Positions 42,390 through 51,259 of a stretch of 64,000 bases of DNA are shown one piece after another (the first letter of the stretch is position 1; each line of letters starts with the position of its first letter). The position numbers and the translations under genes are program-made. The DNA is taken from assembly GCA_045542415.1 (NCBI GenBank), contig JAZQKZ010000070.1:1-64000 (forward strand), written 5' to 3'. The notes under the pieces are model-generated. The model was given only the letters and a program-made list of their open reading frames with translations. It did not search any database and was not told where the DNA came from. This DNA is from UMGS1958 sp045542415 (GTDB taxonomy: Bacteria > Bacillota > Clostridia > UBA1381).

Positions 42390-44186
42390 TTAAATGTTTT
42401 CGTTATATATACGGTTAAATTCCTCACCGTCAAGAGTTTCCTTTTCAAGCAGTGCTGCGGTTATTGCCTGAAGCTTATTTTCGTTAGCTTTAAGAAGCTT
42501 TTTTGCCTCCTCATACTGTGAATTAAGCAATTCCGATACCGCATCATCAATCACTGCAGCCATCTTTTCGGAATAATTTTTCGACTGTCCGAAATCACGT
42601 CCGATAAACACCTCGCCGCCCTCATCATATGAGACAATACCGACCTTGTCGCTCATTCCGTATTTCTTTACCATTTGTCTTGCTATTTTTGTGGCTCGCT
42701 CAATGTCATTTGATGCACCTGTGCTGATATCATCCATCCACAGTTCTTCTGCGGCACGTCCTCCAAGAAGTACTATTATTTCCTTTATCATTTCATTGCG
42801 TGATTCATAGTTCTTATCATCAATCGGTGTTGACATTGTAAATCCACCGGCTCTTCCTCTCGGAATGATTGTAACTCTGTGAATAGCCATGTTTTCCTGA
42901 ATAGCTTTTGATAATATTGCATGCCCCGCTTCATGATATGCAGTAAGCTTTCTATCCTCTTCTGTTACTTTTCTTGACTTCTTCTCTGAACCCATCATAA
43001 CCTTGAGATTTGCTTCATCAATATCTTTCTCGGTTATGACCTGACCATTTCGTCTTGCTGCTATAATAGCTGCCTCGTTCATAAGATTTTCAAGATCTGC
43101 TCCTGAATATCCTACTGTATTCTTTGCAATTTTCGATAAATCTACTCTGTCATCCATAGGCTTCTGCTTTGAATGAACCCTAAGAATTGCCTCACGCCCC
43201 GAAACATCCGGAAGATTAACAACAATTTGTCTGTCAAATCTGCCCGGACGTAGAAGTGCAGGATCAAGTATATCAGGACGATTAGTTGCGGCAATCATAA
43301 TAACGCCCTCATTCTGACCAAATCCATCCATCTCTACCAAAAGCTGATTAAGCGTCTGTTCACGTTCATCGTGACCGCCACCCATGCCGGCTCCTCTTTT
43401 TCTTCCCACTGCATCAATCTCATCAATAAAGATAATGCACGGCTTATTTCGTTTAGCCTGTTCAAAAAGATCTCGCACTCTCGATGCACCGACACCGACA
43501 TACAGCTCTACAAAGTCCGAGCCGCTTATTGAAAAGAACGGAACATCCGCTTCTCCGGCAACCGCCTTTGCAAGCAGAGTTTTACCTGTTCCGGGAGGTC
43601 CGACAAGCAGTATTCCCTTTGGTATTCTTGCTCCTAATCTTGTATATTTTGCAGGATCCTTGAGAAAACCTACAACCTCTTCAAGCTCGGCCTTTTCTTC
43701 ATCGGCACCTGCTACATCATCAAATTTCTTTGTTTTTTCTACCGTAATTTTAGAAAGATTCTTTGTAAACGGAGTTCCGCCGCCGGCTCCACCCCGCTTC
43801 AACAATACAATAAAAACTATGAGCATAACCGCTGTAAGCCCAATGTTTGCTATACTGTCCCAAGGCAGTCCGTTTGCTTTGGCAGCTTGCTTCAATGTCC
43901 CCGCCTGCATCTGTTCATTTATCTTTTCGCCGCAATCCGAATTAAGAGTATCAAGCGATGGTAAAATCACTGAATACTTTGTATTTTCGCCGTTTAATTT
44001 AACCTCAACTTCACGTTCATCAATATAAATTGATGATACTTCACCTGCATTGATTGCTTTTACAAAGTCCGAATACGGCATTTCAACAGTCTTAAAAATA
44101 CTGCCTAATATAAAGCTGTATATGAAGTAAAAAACAATCATTATCACAAGCCACGAGGTTATCCCCCTAAAAGGTCTTTTTTCCAA
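42390..44186 (-). CDS. ftsH: ATP-dependent zinc metalloprotease FtsH
   Basis: A 598-residue membrane-bound AAA+ protease for quality control of membrane and regulatory proteins. Two transmembrane segments (about 12-32 and 115-130) flank an external domain. Walker A is GPPGTGKT (196-203), Walker B IIFIDEID (251-258), and the zinc site HEAGH (418-422). The start is TTG at 44186, with GGAGG 9 bases upstream; the next ATG would cut into the first membrane helix. It overlaps the end of tilS by 20 bases. The tilS-ftsH order is the usual Firmicute arrangement. Confidence 0.95.
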   Translation of the reverse strand: MEKRPFRGITSWLVIMIVFYFIYSFILGSIFKTVEMPYSDFVKAINAGEVSSIYIDEREVEVKLNGENTKYSVILPSLDTLNSDCGEKINEQMQAGTLKQAAKANGLPWDSIANIGLTAVMLIVFIVLLKRGGAGGGTPFTKNLSKITVEKTKKFDDVAGADEEKAELEEVVGFLKDPAKYTRLGARIPKGILLVGPPGTGKTLLAKAVAGEADVPFFSISGSDFVELYVGVGASRVRDLFEQAKRNKPCIIFIDEIDAVGRKRGAGMGGGHDEREQTLNQLLVEMDGFGQNEGVIMIAATNRPDILDPALLRPGRFDRQIVVNLPDVSGREAILRVHSKQKPMDDRVDLSKIAKNTVGYSGADLENLMNEAAIIAARRNGQVITEKDIDEANLKVMMGSEKKSRKVTEEDRKLTAYHEAGHAILSKAIQENMAIHRVTIIPRGRAGGFTMSTPIDDKNYESRNEMIKEIIVLLGGRAAEELWMDDISTGASNDIERATKIARQMVKKYGMSDKVGIVSYDEGGEVFIGRDFGQSKNYSEKMAAVIDDAVSELLNSQYEEAKKLLKANENKLQAITAALLEKETLDGEEFNRIYNENI

Positions 44187-45537
44187 TATATCTTTCCTCC
44201 TGATTTAAAATAACTTTAAGATTTATTTTATTTTTGCTGAAAGTATATTCTCTGTCTATTCTTGTCATTCCAATGCTTACTATATCATCATTCATTGTAA
44301 TAATCGGAACACACATTCTTTTTGAACGAGGTACTTTTTCATCAATAAATAAATCCTTTATCTTCTTTCGGCCGGACATCCCCTCCGGTCTGAAAACATC
44401 TCCATTTCGTCTGTTTCGCAGAGTAATATTTCCCATTTCATTAACACTGAAATATATTGCTCCGTCTTTTTTCTTTTCGCTGCAACGCTCAAGTACGGCA
44501 TACGCTTTCAGTTCCTTTATATATACTTCTTTATTTTCATAAAGTGTATATGAAAATTCACTGACCGCATCCCTCTTTGAGGATAATACAAGAGTTCCGT
44601 ATTCAATTTCAGCCACTACTCCGCCGCAAATATTTATACTTTTTCCTGATTTATCCGTTTTACACAGCCTGATTATATCTTCAACCGCCGTTGATGTAAT
44701 ATCAGCACTACTCTCTGTATGCTCAGACAGCATACGCATAATTATCCGTCTAACCAGCGCCGGATGCTCCGAATTTATAATTTTCGTCGGAATTGATCCG
44801 TTCACTACACTCGACTTATACACTTCTTCAGCCTTTGAATTTATATAGTCATTTTCATCTGTAATAATTATCGCATTTCTTGTTACTGTATTTATAAAAT
44901 TCCGATTCAGCTCACCCTCAATTTGCGGAATAAGCTGTAATCTGACTTTATTTCTTGTATATACCGTCTCAAGGTTAGTTTTGTCGGTCACATATTTAAG
45001 ATTATGCTCCCTGCAATATTCTTCAATAGTGCCTCTGTCTGTTTCTATAAGCGGTCTTATAATATCACCACGTCTTACCGGGATTCCTCCCAACCCTGCC
45101 GATGCCGTTCCGCGTATGAAATTCATAAGTATAGTCTCTGCATTGTCATTTTTATTATGTGCTGTGGCTATTTTTGTGTAACCGTATTTTTCTTTCAGTT
45201 CCTCAAAAAAGAGATATCTGAGTTCTCTGCCTGCCATTTCTTCCGAGATATTATTCGTTCGTGCATATTCAACCACTCTTTCACTCTTTAAATGAAAAGA
45301 AATGTCAAGACTTTTTGCGAACTCTTCCGAAGCCAATGCATCTGCTTTTGCTTCTTCTCCGCGAATATTATGGTTAAGATGTGCTGCTCCAAGGGTTATT
45401 CCAAGCTCCTGAGCCAATCCGTGCAAAACATGCAGAAGGCTCATCGAATCCGCTCCGCCGGATAATCCGACAAGCACCTTATCCCCCGGTTCTATCAGCG
45501 AATATTTTTTTATTACATCTCTGACTGTATTATTCAT
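44167..45537 (-). CDS. tilS: tRNA(Ile)-lysidine synthase
   Basis: A 456-residue enzyme that modifies C34 of the AUA-decoding tRNA-Ile to lysidine, essential for correct decoding. The PP-loop is VLVGLSGGADSMSLLHVL near the N-terminus, followed by AAHLNHNIRG and the TAHNKNDNAETI segment. The C-terminal TilS domain has RRNGDVFRPEGMSGRKKIKDLFID. A longer frame extends to 45615 inside dnaB. The ATG at 45537 overlaps dnaB by only 8 bases and begins MNNTVRDVIKKY, typical of TilS N-termini, so it is preferred, although its ribosome-binding site is weak. Confidence 0.93.
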   Translation of the reverse strand: MNNTVRDVIKKYSLIEPGDKVLVGLSGGADSMSLLHVLHGLAQELGITLGAAHLNHNIRGEEAKADALASEEFAKSLDISFHLKSERVVEYARTNNISEEMAGRELRYLFFEELKEKYGYTKIATAHNKNDNAETILMNFIRGTASAGLGGIPVRRGDIIRPLIETDRGTIEEYCREHNLKYVTDKTNLETVYTRNKVRLQLIPQIEGELNRNFINTVTRNAIIITDENDYINSKAEEVYKSSVVNGSIPTKIINSEHPALVRRIIMRMLSEHTESSADITSTAVEDIIRLCKTDKSGKSINICGGVVAEIEYGTLVLSSKRDAVSEFSYTLYENKEVYIKELKAYAVLERCSEKKKDGAIYFSVNEMGNITLRNRRNGDVFRPEGMSGRKKIKDLFIDEKVPRSKRMCVPIITMNDDIVSIGMTRIDREYTFSKNKINLKVILNQEERYIGKKTF

Positions 45538-46885
45538 TTTCCTGTAACTGATATTCAATATTGGAGAACTTTGTATATTCGCCGTTCCAGCCAAGCTTGA
45601 ATTTTCCTGTTTCACCGCTTCTGTATTTTGCTATAATACATTCCGCTTTACCCTTATCTTCGCTGTTTTCATTATAATATTCGTCACGGTAAAGGAACAT
45701 AACCATATCGGCGTCCTGCTCAATAGCTCCCGATTCTCTTAAATCTGAAAGCATCGGTCGCTTATCCGGTCTTTTTTCGTTTGCTCTTGAAAGCTGTGAC
45801 AATGCGATAATCGGTACATTTAACTCCTTCGCAAGAACCTTTAATGATCTCGAAATATCCGAAACCTCTGTCTGACGGCTTTCTACATTCTTTCCCGACT
45901 GCATAAGCTGTAGATAGTCAATTACAATAAGTGCAAGATCCTTGGTCTGCTTAAGACGCATGCACTTAGCTCTTATCTGCTGCACCGTAATAGTTGATGT
46001 ATCATCTATATACATTGGTGAATTTGAAAGCTTTGGTACAACCTCACCAAGCTTGAGCCAATCATCAGCGTCAAGATCACCCGTACGGAGTCTGAGTGAA
46101 TCAACTCTTGCCTGTGAACACAAAATTCTGTTTACTATCTGTTCCTTGGACATTTCCAGGTTAAATATAGCAACACATCTTTTCTCACTGAAGCTTACAT
46201 GCTCTGCAATATTTACTGCAAATGATGATTTACCCATACCCGGTCGGCCGGCAATCAGAATCAGCTCACCGCCATGAAATCCGCCGGTACGTCTGTTAAG
46301 CTCATCAAAGCCCGTAGGCAATCCGGGAATTCCGCCCTGATACTGCGAGTTTTCTATCAGCTGTTGATAGGCAATCGGAAGAATACCGCTTATAGGCAAT
46401 AAATCCTTACTTTCTCTTTCTGCTGAAATTTCCTGTATAAGCTCTTCTGCACGGTCAAGAATTTTTTCAGGCTCACCGCTTGCGGTATATGCCATATTTG
46501 TTATCTTGGTCGCATTTTTAATCAATGAACGCAGCATTGCCTTTTCTCTTATAATATGAGAATAATATGCTACATTCTGTGCAGTCGATACTTCGGAAAC
46601 AACCGTCCTTAGATATTCATAGCCACCGGCAACTTCAAATGCACCGTGTTTTTGCAGTTCATCGGAAACCGTAACAATATCTATTGTCTTACTGTCATTG
46701 AACATATCAAGAATTACAGCAAAAATCTCACGATTGCTCTGAAAATAAAAATCCTGCGGAGTAATAATTTCCGCCGCTTCAGCAATACTGTCGGGATTTT
46801 CTATAAGACTTCCTATAACCGCAATTTCTGCCTCCTGACTGTAAGGCAGGTCTCTGCCCAGATTTTCAATCTGCGAATCCGCCAT
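45530..46885 (-). CDS. dnaB: Replicative DNA helicase DnaB
   Basis: A 451-residue hexameric helicase that unwinds DNA at the fork. The N-terminal domain (LPYSQEAEIAVIGSLI) interacts with primase. The RecA-like domain has AGRPGMGKSSFAVNIA (Walker A), FNLEMSKEQI, LIVIDYLQLM (Walker B) and LSQLSRANEKRPDKRPMLSDLRESGAIEQDAD. A GTG at 46891 also opens the frame, but AAGGAGG is 9 bases from the ATG at 46885 and only 3 from the GTG. The rplI-dnaB order is standard in Firmicutes. No intein is present at the Walker motifs. Confidence 0.96.
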   Translation of the reverse strand: MADSQIENLGRDLPYSQEAEIAVIGSLIENPDSIAEAAEIITPQDFYFQSNREIFAVILDMFNDSKTIDIVTVSDELQKHGAFEVAGGYEYLRTVVSEVSTAQNVAYYSHIIREKAMLRSLIKNATKITNMAYTASGEPEKILDRAEELIQEISAERESKDLLPISGILPIAYQQLIENSQYQGGIPGLPTGFDELNRRTGGFHGGELILIAGRPGMGKSSFAVNIAEHVSFSEKRCVAIFNLEMSKEQIVNRILCSQARVDSLRLRTGDLDADDWLKLGEVVPKLSNSPMYIDDTSTITVQQIRAKCMRLKQTKDLALIVIDYLQLMQSGKNVESRQTEVSDISRSLKVLAKELNVPIIALSQLSRANEKRPDKRPMLSDLRESGAIEQDADMVMFLYRDEYYNENSEDKGKAECIIAKYRSGETGKFKLGWNGEYTKFSNIEYQLQENE

Positions 46886-46915
46886 TGTCACTTTCCTCCT
46901 TGCATCCGACGTTAA

Positions 46916-47365
46916 TTAAAGCTCTGTTACCTCTACGCTGAGCTTTCCTACTATACCTGTATAAATCTTTACATCAACAATTGTTGTTCCCAATGTTTTT
47001 ATTCCGCCATCAGGCAAAATAAACTTTTTCTTATCGAGCTTAATGTGATGCTGCTTGATAAGTTCCTCAGCAACATCCTTTGATGTTATCGAGCCGAATA
47101 GCTTTCCGTTTGCGCCTGCCTTTGCTTTAAGTGATACCTTTATTTCTTTCATCTTTTCAGCAATAGCATTCGCTTCTTCTGTTTCTGTCTTTATCTTATA
47201 TTCAAGAGACTCTTTCTTACCCTTTAATACATTGATATTGCTCTTTGTAGCCTCCTGAGCAAGACCTCTCGGCAGTAAAAAGTTTCTTGCGTAGCCGTCA
47301 GACACCTCTACGAGCTGTCCCTTTTTTCCCTGTCCCTTTACATCCTGTGTTAAAATAACTTTCAT
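46916..47365 (-). CDS. rplI: 50S ribosomal protein L9
   Basis: A 149-residue L9 with the two-domain form: the N-terminal MKVILTQDVKGQGKKGQLVEVSDGYARNFLLPRGLA, the long connecting helix, and the C-terminal domain ending VDVKIYTGIVGKLSVEVTEL. It binds 23S rRNA at the base of the L1 stalk. It stands between gdpP and dnaB, an order kept widely in Firmicutes. Confidence 0.97.
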   Translation of the reverse strand: MKVILTQDVKGQGKKGQLVEVSDGYARNFLLPRGLAQEATKSNINVLKGKKESLEYKIKTETEEANAIAEKMKEIKVSLKAKAGANGKLFGSITSKDVAEELIKQHHIKLDKKKFILPDGGIKTLGTTIVDVKIYTGIVGKLSVEVTEL

Positions 47366-47383
47366 TGCTTACTTCCTCCATAT

Positions 47384-49387
47384 TTAAGTATTTTTTACAT
47401 AGTCAATAACTGCATTCACCAGCTCACGCTTGACACGTTCCGGATCCTTTGTTTTTATATGTGCACCTGCAACACTTGCATGTCCGCCACCGCCAAGCTT
47501 TTCCATGATAATCTGCACGTTTGTATCTCCGATAGACCTCGCACAGATTCCATATCCTCCGTCGATGGGATATATAACAAATGATGCTCTGTTTACGCCG
47601 ATGTTAAGCATTTCATCAGAAGCCTGTGATGCTATGACTCTGATATTGGAATATGTTTCTTTTGCTTCTGCCAAAGAAATTCCCGGATAAATTTCGGTTG
47701 CTGTTTTTACAATATCAACCTTATGGTCATAGTCATTTTTATCGACATTGAACAGTTTCTTTACATCAAGTGTATTAAGTCCCAGACGTCTTAAAACCGA
47801 CGCTGCTTCAAATGTTCTTACACCCGTTTTTACGATAAAGTTTTTCGTGTCCATTAATATTCCTGTATATAGACACTCCACCTCAAGACGATTGAGCTTA
47901 TTACTCATATCCATGTACTCCATAAGCTCCGTAACCATCTCGCATGTTGACGATGCATACGGCTCATGATATAACAATGCACACGGGTTTACAAACTCCA
48001 TTGAACGTCTGTGATGATCTATAACCACAATCTTATTTGTATATTGTATGAGCTGCGGACACGGCAGCATTGTCGGTCTGTGCGTATCAAGTACTATAAG
48101 CACTGACTTTTCGGTGATTTTCTCTATTGCATTTTCACGGTTTATGAATAACGTTTCATACTCACTTTCCTTTGTAAGTATATCCATCATCGGCTTAACT
48201 GCCGGAGAATTATTGTCGTTCACAATATAGACTGCTGTTCCGAGTTCCTTTGCAGCTCTTTGCAAGCCCATTGCAGCGCCAAAGCAGTCGTAATCCGCAT
48301 TTTCATGTCCCATAAGAAAAACACAATCTGCATTTTTCATAAACTCTTTTAAAGCCACTGCAACAGCTCTCGTTTTTACTCTGTTGCTCTTTTCGTATTC
48401 CTTATTCTTTCCTCCGTAGAATTTAAAGCTTTCCTTTGTTTTTATACAAACCTGGTCGCCGCCTCTGCCCTGAGTCATTTCCAAGGCACTTCGTGAAAAT
48501 TTTTCATTTTCAGGCAGGGTACCGCCGGAGCCGATTCCTATGCTGATTGATATAGGAGCATTATGCTCCTCTCCTATTTTCCTTACATTTTCAACTACAC
48601 TGAACTTGTCTTCTATATAAGAATTAAGCTTTGCATGGTCAAAAAGAACAATATATCTGTCACCGTCAAGACGCTTAATTACCGCCTCGCCCGCCTGAGC
48701 CCACACATTGAGATGTTTTCGGATTGCTGAAGCAATTTCCTCTTCCATATTGTCTTCAATTCTCTGCACAACCTCATCATAGTTATCTATACATATAGTT
48801 GCAACATCTGTTTTTTCGTTTTCATAAAGTGTTCTCAATTCATCATATGCACTTTTATCCATCAGATAAAGATAGACCGAAAAAATTTCTTTCTTATTTT
48901 CGTCAAGTCCCTCTTTAACCATTCTTCCGGTAAGCTCATATCTTTTTCCGTCTATTTTTACACTTTTATTTATAGCTGTAGCACACTTTAAAATATCTCC
49001 CCATTTGATATCTGTTAAAACTGTACCTAACTGTACTCCAAGTAACTCGCTTTTTGCAAACAGTTCTTCAAAAAATGTATTATACCATTTTATTGTTCCG
49101 TCAACTCTTACAACAACCATAGGCACCGGAAAAGCTGATAGTATATTTGAAGTTACAGAATCTGCATGCTCTGCCACATCTTCAAGAAACCTCTCCATTA
49201 AGCGACGTTTATTTATTCTTAACATCAGAACTGTTACACAGATTATTACCCCTGAACCTATCAGCAAGCCCGATATCACCGTTTCGTCAAGCCTTGTAAC
49301 CAATACTCCCACAATAATCATAACAAAGCTTGATATCAATGCTATTAAAGGCTGTATTTGCGAAATCCGACCGTATTTCTTATTCAT
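47384..49387 (-). CDS. gdpP: Cyclic-di-AMP phosphodiesterase GdpP (YybT)
   Basis: A 667-residue membrane phosphodiesterase that cleaves c-di-AMP and so tunes cell-wall and potassium homeostasis. Two N-terminal transmembrane helices, a PAS-like domain (about 65-150), a degenerate GGDEF domain (about 170-300) and a DHH/DHHA1 catalytic part (about 330-660) are present. Metal motifs are GHENADYDCFGAAM and VIDHHRRSM. A GTG at 49408 opens a longer frame, but AAGGA is 8 bases before the ATG at 49387. The gene is cotranscribed with rplI and dnaB as in many Firmicutes. Confidence 0.94.
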   Translation of the reverse strand: MNKKYGRISQIQPLIALISSFVMIIVGVLVTRLDETVISGLLIGSGVIICVTVLMLRINKRRLMERFLEDVAEHADSVTSNILSAFPVPMVVVRVDGTIKWYNTFFEELFAKSELLGVQLGTVLTDIKWGDILKCATAINKSVKIDGKRYELTGRMVKEGLDENKKEIFSVYLYLMDKSAYDELRTLYENEKTDVATICIDNYDEVVQRIEDNMEEEIASAIRKHLNVWAQAGEAVIKRLDGDRYIVLFDHAKLNSYIEDKFSVVENVRKIGEEHNAPISISIGIGSGGTLPENEKFSRSALEMTQGRGGDQVCIKTKESFKFYGGKNKEYEKSNRVKTRAVAVALKEFMKNADCVFLMGHENADYDCFGAAMGLQRAAKELGTAVYIVNDNNSPAVKPMMDILTKESEYETLFINRENAIEKITEKSVLIVLDTHRPTMLPCPQLIQYTNKIVVIDHHRRSMEFVNPCALLYHEPYASSTCEMVTELMEYMDMSNKLNRLEVECLYTGILMDTKNFIVKTGVRTFEAASVLRRLGLNTLDVKKLFNVDKNDYDHKVDIVKTATEIYPGISLAEAKETYSNIRVIASQASDEMLNIGVNRASFVIYPIDGGYGICARSIGDTNVQIIMEKLGGGGHASVAGAHIKTKDPERVKRELVNAVIDYVKNT

Positions 49388-49425
49388 TACATCTGTCCTT
49401 CCTGCCACCGAGTGGCAATCACCGT

Positions 49426-49731
49426 TTAACGGCCTCTGACATAATCAGCAAGCTTTGACATATCCGAGAATTCCACCTCAAGCTCATGTCCGTTCTGCAC
49501 TGCTGTTGACAAAAGCATCAGCATTTTATCATCAACACACTCAAACTCCATACCCAGACGTTTTGCAAGTATGTAGCTCATTGCATTGATCGAAGCCAGC
49601 TCTTCAAGAACCTCATCGTATATAGGTGCGTCCTCATATTCCGATAAAGTACGATAAAGCTTGGCTATCTCTGATAAAAGCTCGCTTTTAACAATATCGA
49701 TTGCCCTTACATTTGCCGCAATATTCATCAT
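49426..49731 (-). CDS. MazG-like family protein
   Basis: A 101-residue helical protein resembling the MazG-like family found beside gdpP and rplI in many clostridia. NVRAIDIVKSELLSEIAKLYRTLSE forms the first helical hairpin and INAMSYILAKRLGMEFECVDDKM the second. The usual MazG ExxE(12-28)ExxD metal site is not clear, so nucleotide hydrolysis is unproven. A longer frame extends to 49797, but GAGGAGG lies 8 bases before the ATG at 49731. It is the first gene of the operon that runs through to DUF1858. Confidence 0.75.
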   Translation of the reverse strand: MMNIAANVRAIDIVKSELLSEIAKLYRTLSEYEDAPIYDEVLEELASINAMSYILAKRLGMEFECVDDKMLMLLSTAVQNGHELEVEFSDMSKLADYVRGR

Positions 49732-49787
49732 AATCGCTGCCTCCTCAAGAGCTTTATTAAATATACGCAAACGTATATCTATTTTAT

Positions 49788-49816
49788 ATTTTACCACAAT
49801 TTAGTGACCAAGTCAA
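49788..49816 (-). promoter_or_regulatory. Sigma-A promoter of the mazG-like-gdpP-rplI-dnaB-tilS-ftsH operon
   Basis: On the minus strand, TTGACT (49811-49816), a 17-base spacer and TAAAAT (49788-49793) lie about 57 bases before the mazG-like start. Confidence 0.72.
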
Positions 49817-49835
49817 TATTGCACGGAGAAAAATT

Positions 49836-49868
49836 AAATACGGAAATCCGACAAGGATTTCCGTATTT
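49836..49868 (-). terminator. Intrinsic terminator of the DUF6062 operon
   Basis: AAATACGGAAATCC (49836-49849) pairs perfectly with GGATTTCCGTATTT (49855-49868) around GACAA. On the minus strand AATTTTTC follows. It lies 4 bases after the stop of the 141-residue protein gene. Confidence 0.85.
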
Positions 49869-49872
49869 ATAA

Positions 49873-50298
49873 TCATAGCTTTAATTTATCATTCAAGTTA
49901 AATGATATGTAAAAGACTTTTATTTTCCCCTCATGCTCAACTTTTATTTTATAGCTGTTAGGATATTTTCCTCTTCCTAAAATACTCATCCTTTTCTTTA
50001 TTATGCATTTTCGGTCAATCATGATTTCCTCAAAATGTGTTATCAAGGTTATATATTGCTGACCGTTTAAGCATACCGCATATACTTTTTTTCGCATAAT
50101 AACATCAAAAAGATGAATATAAAATAAAATCACCGCAACTATAAAACATAATATTCCTATAAATTCTATAGTGCTTATTTTATCTTTTTCCAAATACAAC
50201 GCGAAATCCATATATATTATTCCGATAGAACCAAGTAACACTGCAAGCCCTATTATTACTATAAGGATTTCGTCCCAAATTTTCTTTGTTTGGTTCAC
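49873..50298 (-). CDS. Hypothetical two-helix membrane protein
   Basis: A 141-residue protein with two transmembrane helices (about 9-31 and 44-66) followed by a cytoplasmic beta-rich domain (KVYAVCLNGQQYITLITHFEEIMIDRKCIIKKR...YKIKVEHEGKIKVFYISFNL) that could be PH-like. No family is recognised. The start is GTG with AAGGTG 7 bases upstream, and that site overlaps the DUF6062 stop, so the two genes form an operon. Its function is unknown. Confidence 0.75.
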   Translation of the reverse strand: MNQTKKIWDEILIVIIGLAVLLGSIGIIYMDFALYLEKDKISTIEFIGILCFIVAVILFYIHLFDVIMRKKVYAVCLNGQQYITLITHFEEIMIDRKCIIKKRMSILGRGKYPNSYKIKVEHEGKIKVFYISFNLNDKLKL

Positions 50299-50309
50299 AA
50301 AATAACACC

Positions 50310-51044
50310 TTACTTTCCGCTAATCTTATCTATCGTCCTGAACGGCGCATCCTTTGCGGTTCCCCACTCCATGTCCTTGTTTCTGTAATCGAATTTCAGC
50401 GTGAATTTATGTATATCATCCTGAATACGAGCTAAATTCTCCGATTGCTGCTTATGCAATGCCGCAATAAACGGCCCTTGCTGCGAAGATTTTAATGATT
50501 TCGGTACCATTCTCAAAAGCATTTCCATATGCTTTAAGCATACACCCTTTGAACATTCAAACTTTGCCCTGAAATCCGATTCGTTTGCCCACATATACAA
50601 AAGCACATCGCAATACCGCTCCATTGTATATTTCACTTTGTCGCATACCATGCATCCGCACTGAATTTTACTCAGTGTATCCGCAATTTTCTCTGCAACA
50701 GGTGCCGCATTCCCCTTTTTAAACAACCCGCCTTTTTCATTAGCAACCGAAGCGGCTTCTTTGTCAAGCTTTGAAAGTGTTTTTCTTATCTCCTCAAGAT
50801 GTGTATCCAAAACCAAAGCAAGGGAAAGCTTATTGTTTTTTTCAAGCATTCTCGAAAAATGCACTCGGCAATATCCTTTTGCATTAGATTCAACCCTGTA
50901 ATCAGGCTCCATCATTGCTGCACCAAGACCATATTCAACCGCCTCCTCTTCAAGCTGTTTTTCAAGCTCGCACAATGGACATTCACAGTCAATTTCGTAT
51001 GCTTCATTTACCGGAATTGTATATATTTTCTCTTTCATTGCCAT
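50310..51044 (-). CDS. DUF6062 family protein
   Basis: A 244-residue cytoplasmic protein with repeated cysteine motifs: CECPLCELE near residue 20, CRVHF, CGCMVCDKV and CSKGVCLKHM. They resemble two zinc or metal-binding sites of CPLC...C..H type. The family is common in Clostridia and has no known function. A frame extends to 51203, but GAGGTG is 3-5 bases before the ATG at 51044 (a second ATG at 51038 is also possible). It is divergent from pckG. Confidence 0.78.
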   Translation of the reverse strand: MAMKEKIYTIPVNEAYEIDCECPLCELEKQLEEEAVEYGLGAAMMEPDYRVESNAKGYCRVHFSRMLEKNNKLSLALVLDTHLEEIRKTLSKLDKEAASVANEKGGLFKKGNAAPVAEKIADTLSKIQCGCMVCDKVKYTMERYCDVLLYMWANESDFRAKFECSKGVCLKHMEMLLRMVPKSLKSSQQGPFIAALHKQQSENLARIQDDIHKFTLKFDYRNKDMEWGTAKDAPFRTIDKISGK

Positions 51045-51093
51045 CTTCACCTCTGTTATTCTCTTATAATCGACAAAATATTTGTGCAATTTA

Positions 51094-51122
51094 ATTATAA
51101 TACATATCTTTGGAAATGTCAA
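51094..51122 (-). promoter_or_regulatory. Sigma-A promoter of the DUF6062 operon
   Basis: On the minus strand, TTGACA (51117-51122), a 17-base spacer and TATAAT (51094-51099) match the full consensus. Confidence 0.88.
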
Positions 51123-51166
51123 ATGTAAATAAAATGTTAAAAATAATAAAAACACTAAAAATCTGA

Positions 51167-51195
51167 TTGTAATATTTTGCGGTTTATGATATAAT
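51167..51195 (+). promoter_or_regulatory. Sigma-A promoter of pckG
   Basis: TTGTAA (51167-51172), a 17-base spacer and TATAAT (51190-51195). The leader contains a small hairpin, AATATGG (51205-51211) with CCATATT (51221-51227), and AAGGAGG before the start codon. Confidence 0.78.
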
Positions 51196-51259
51196 AAAGA
51201 CACAAATATGGTTTTCTATGCCATATTGGATGTAATCATATCAAGGAGGATATAAACTA

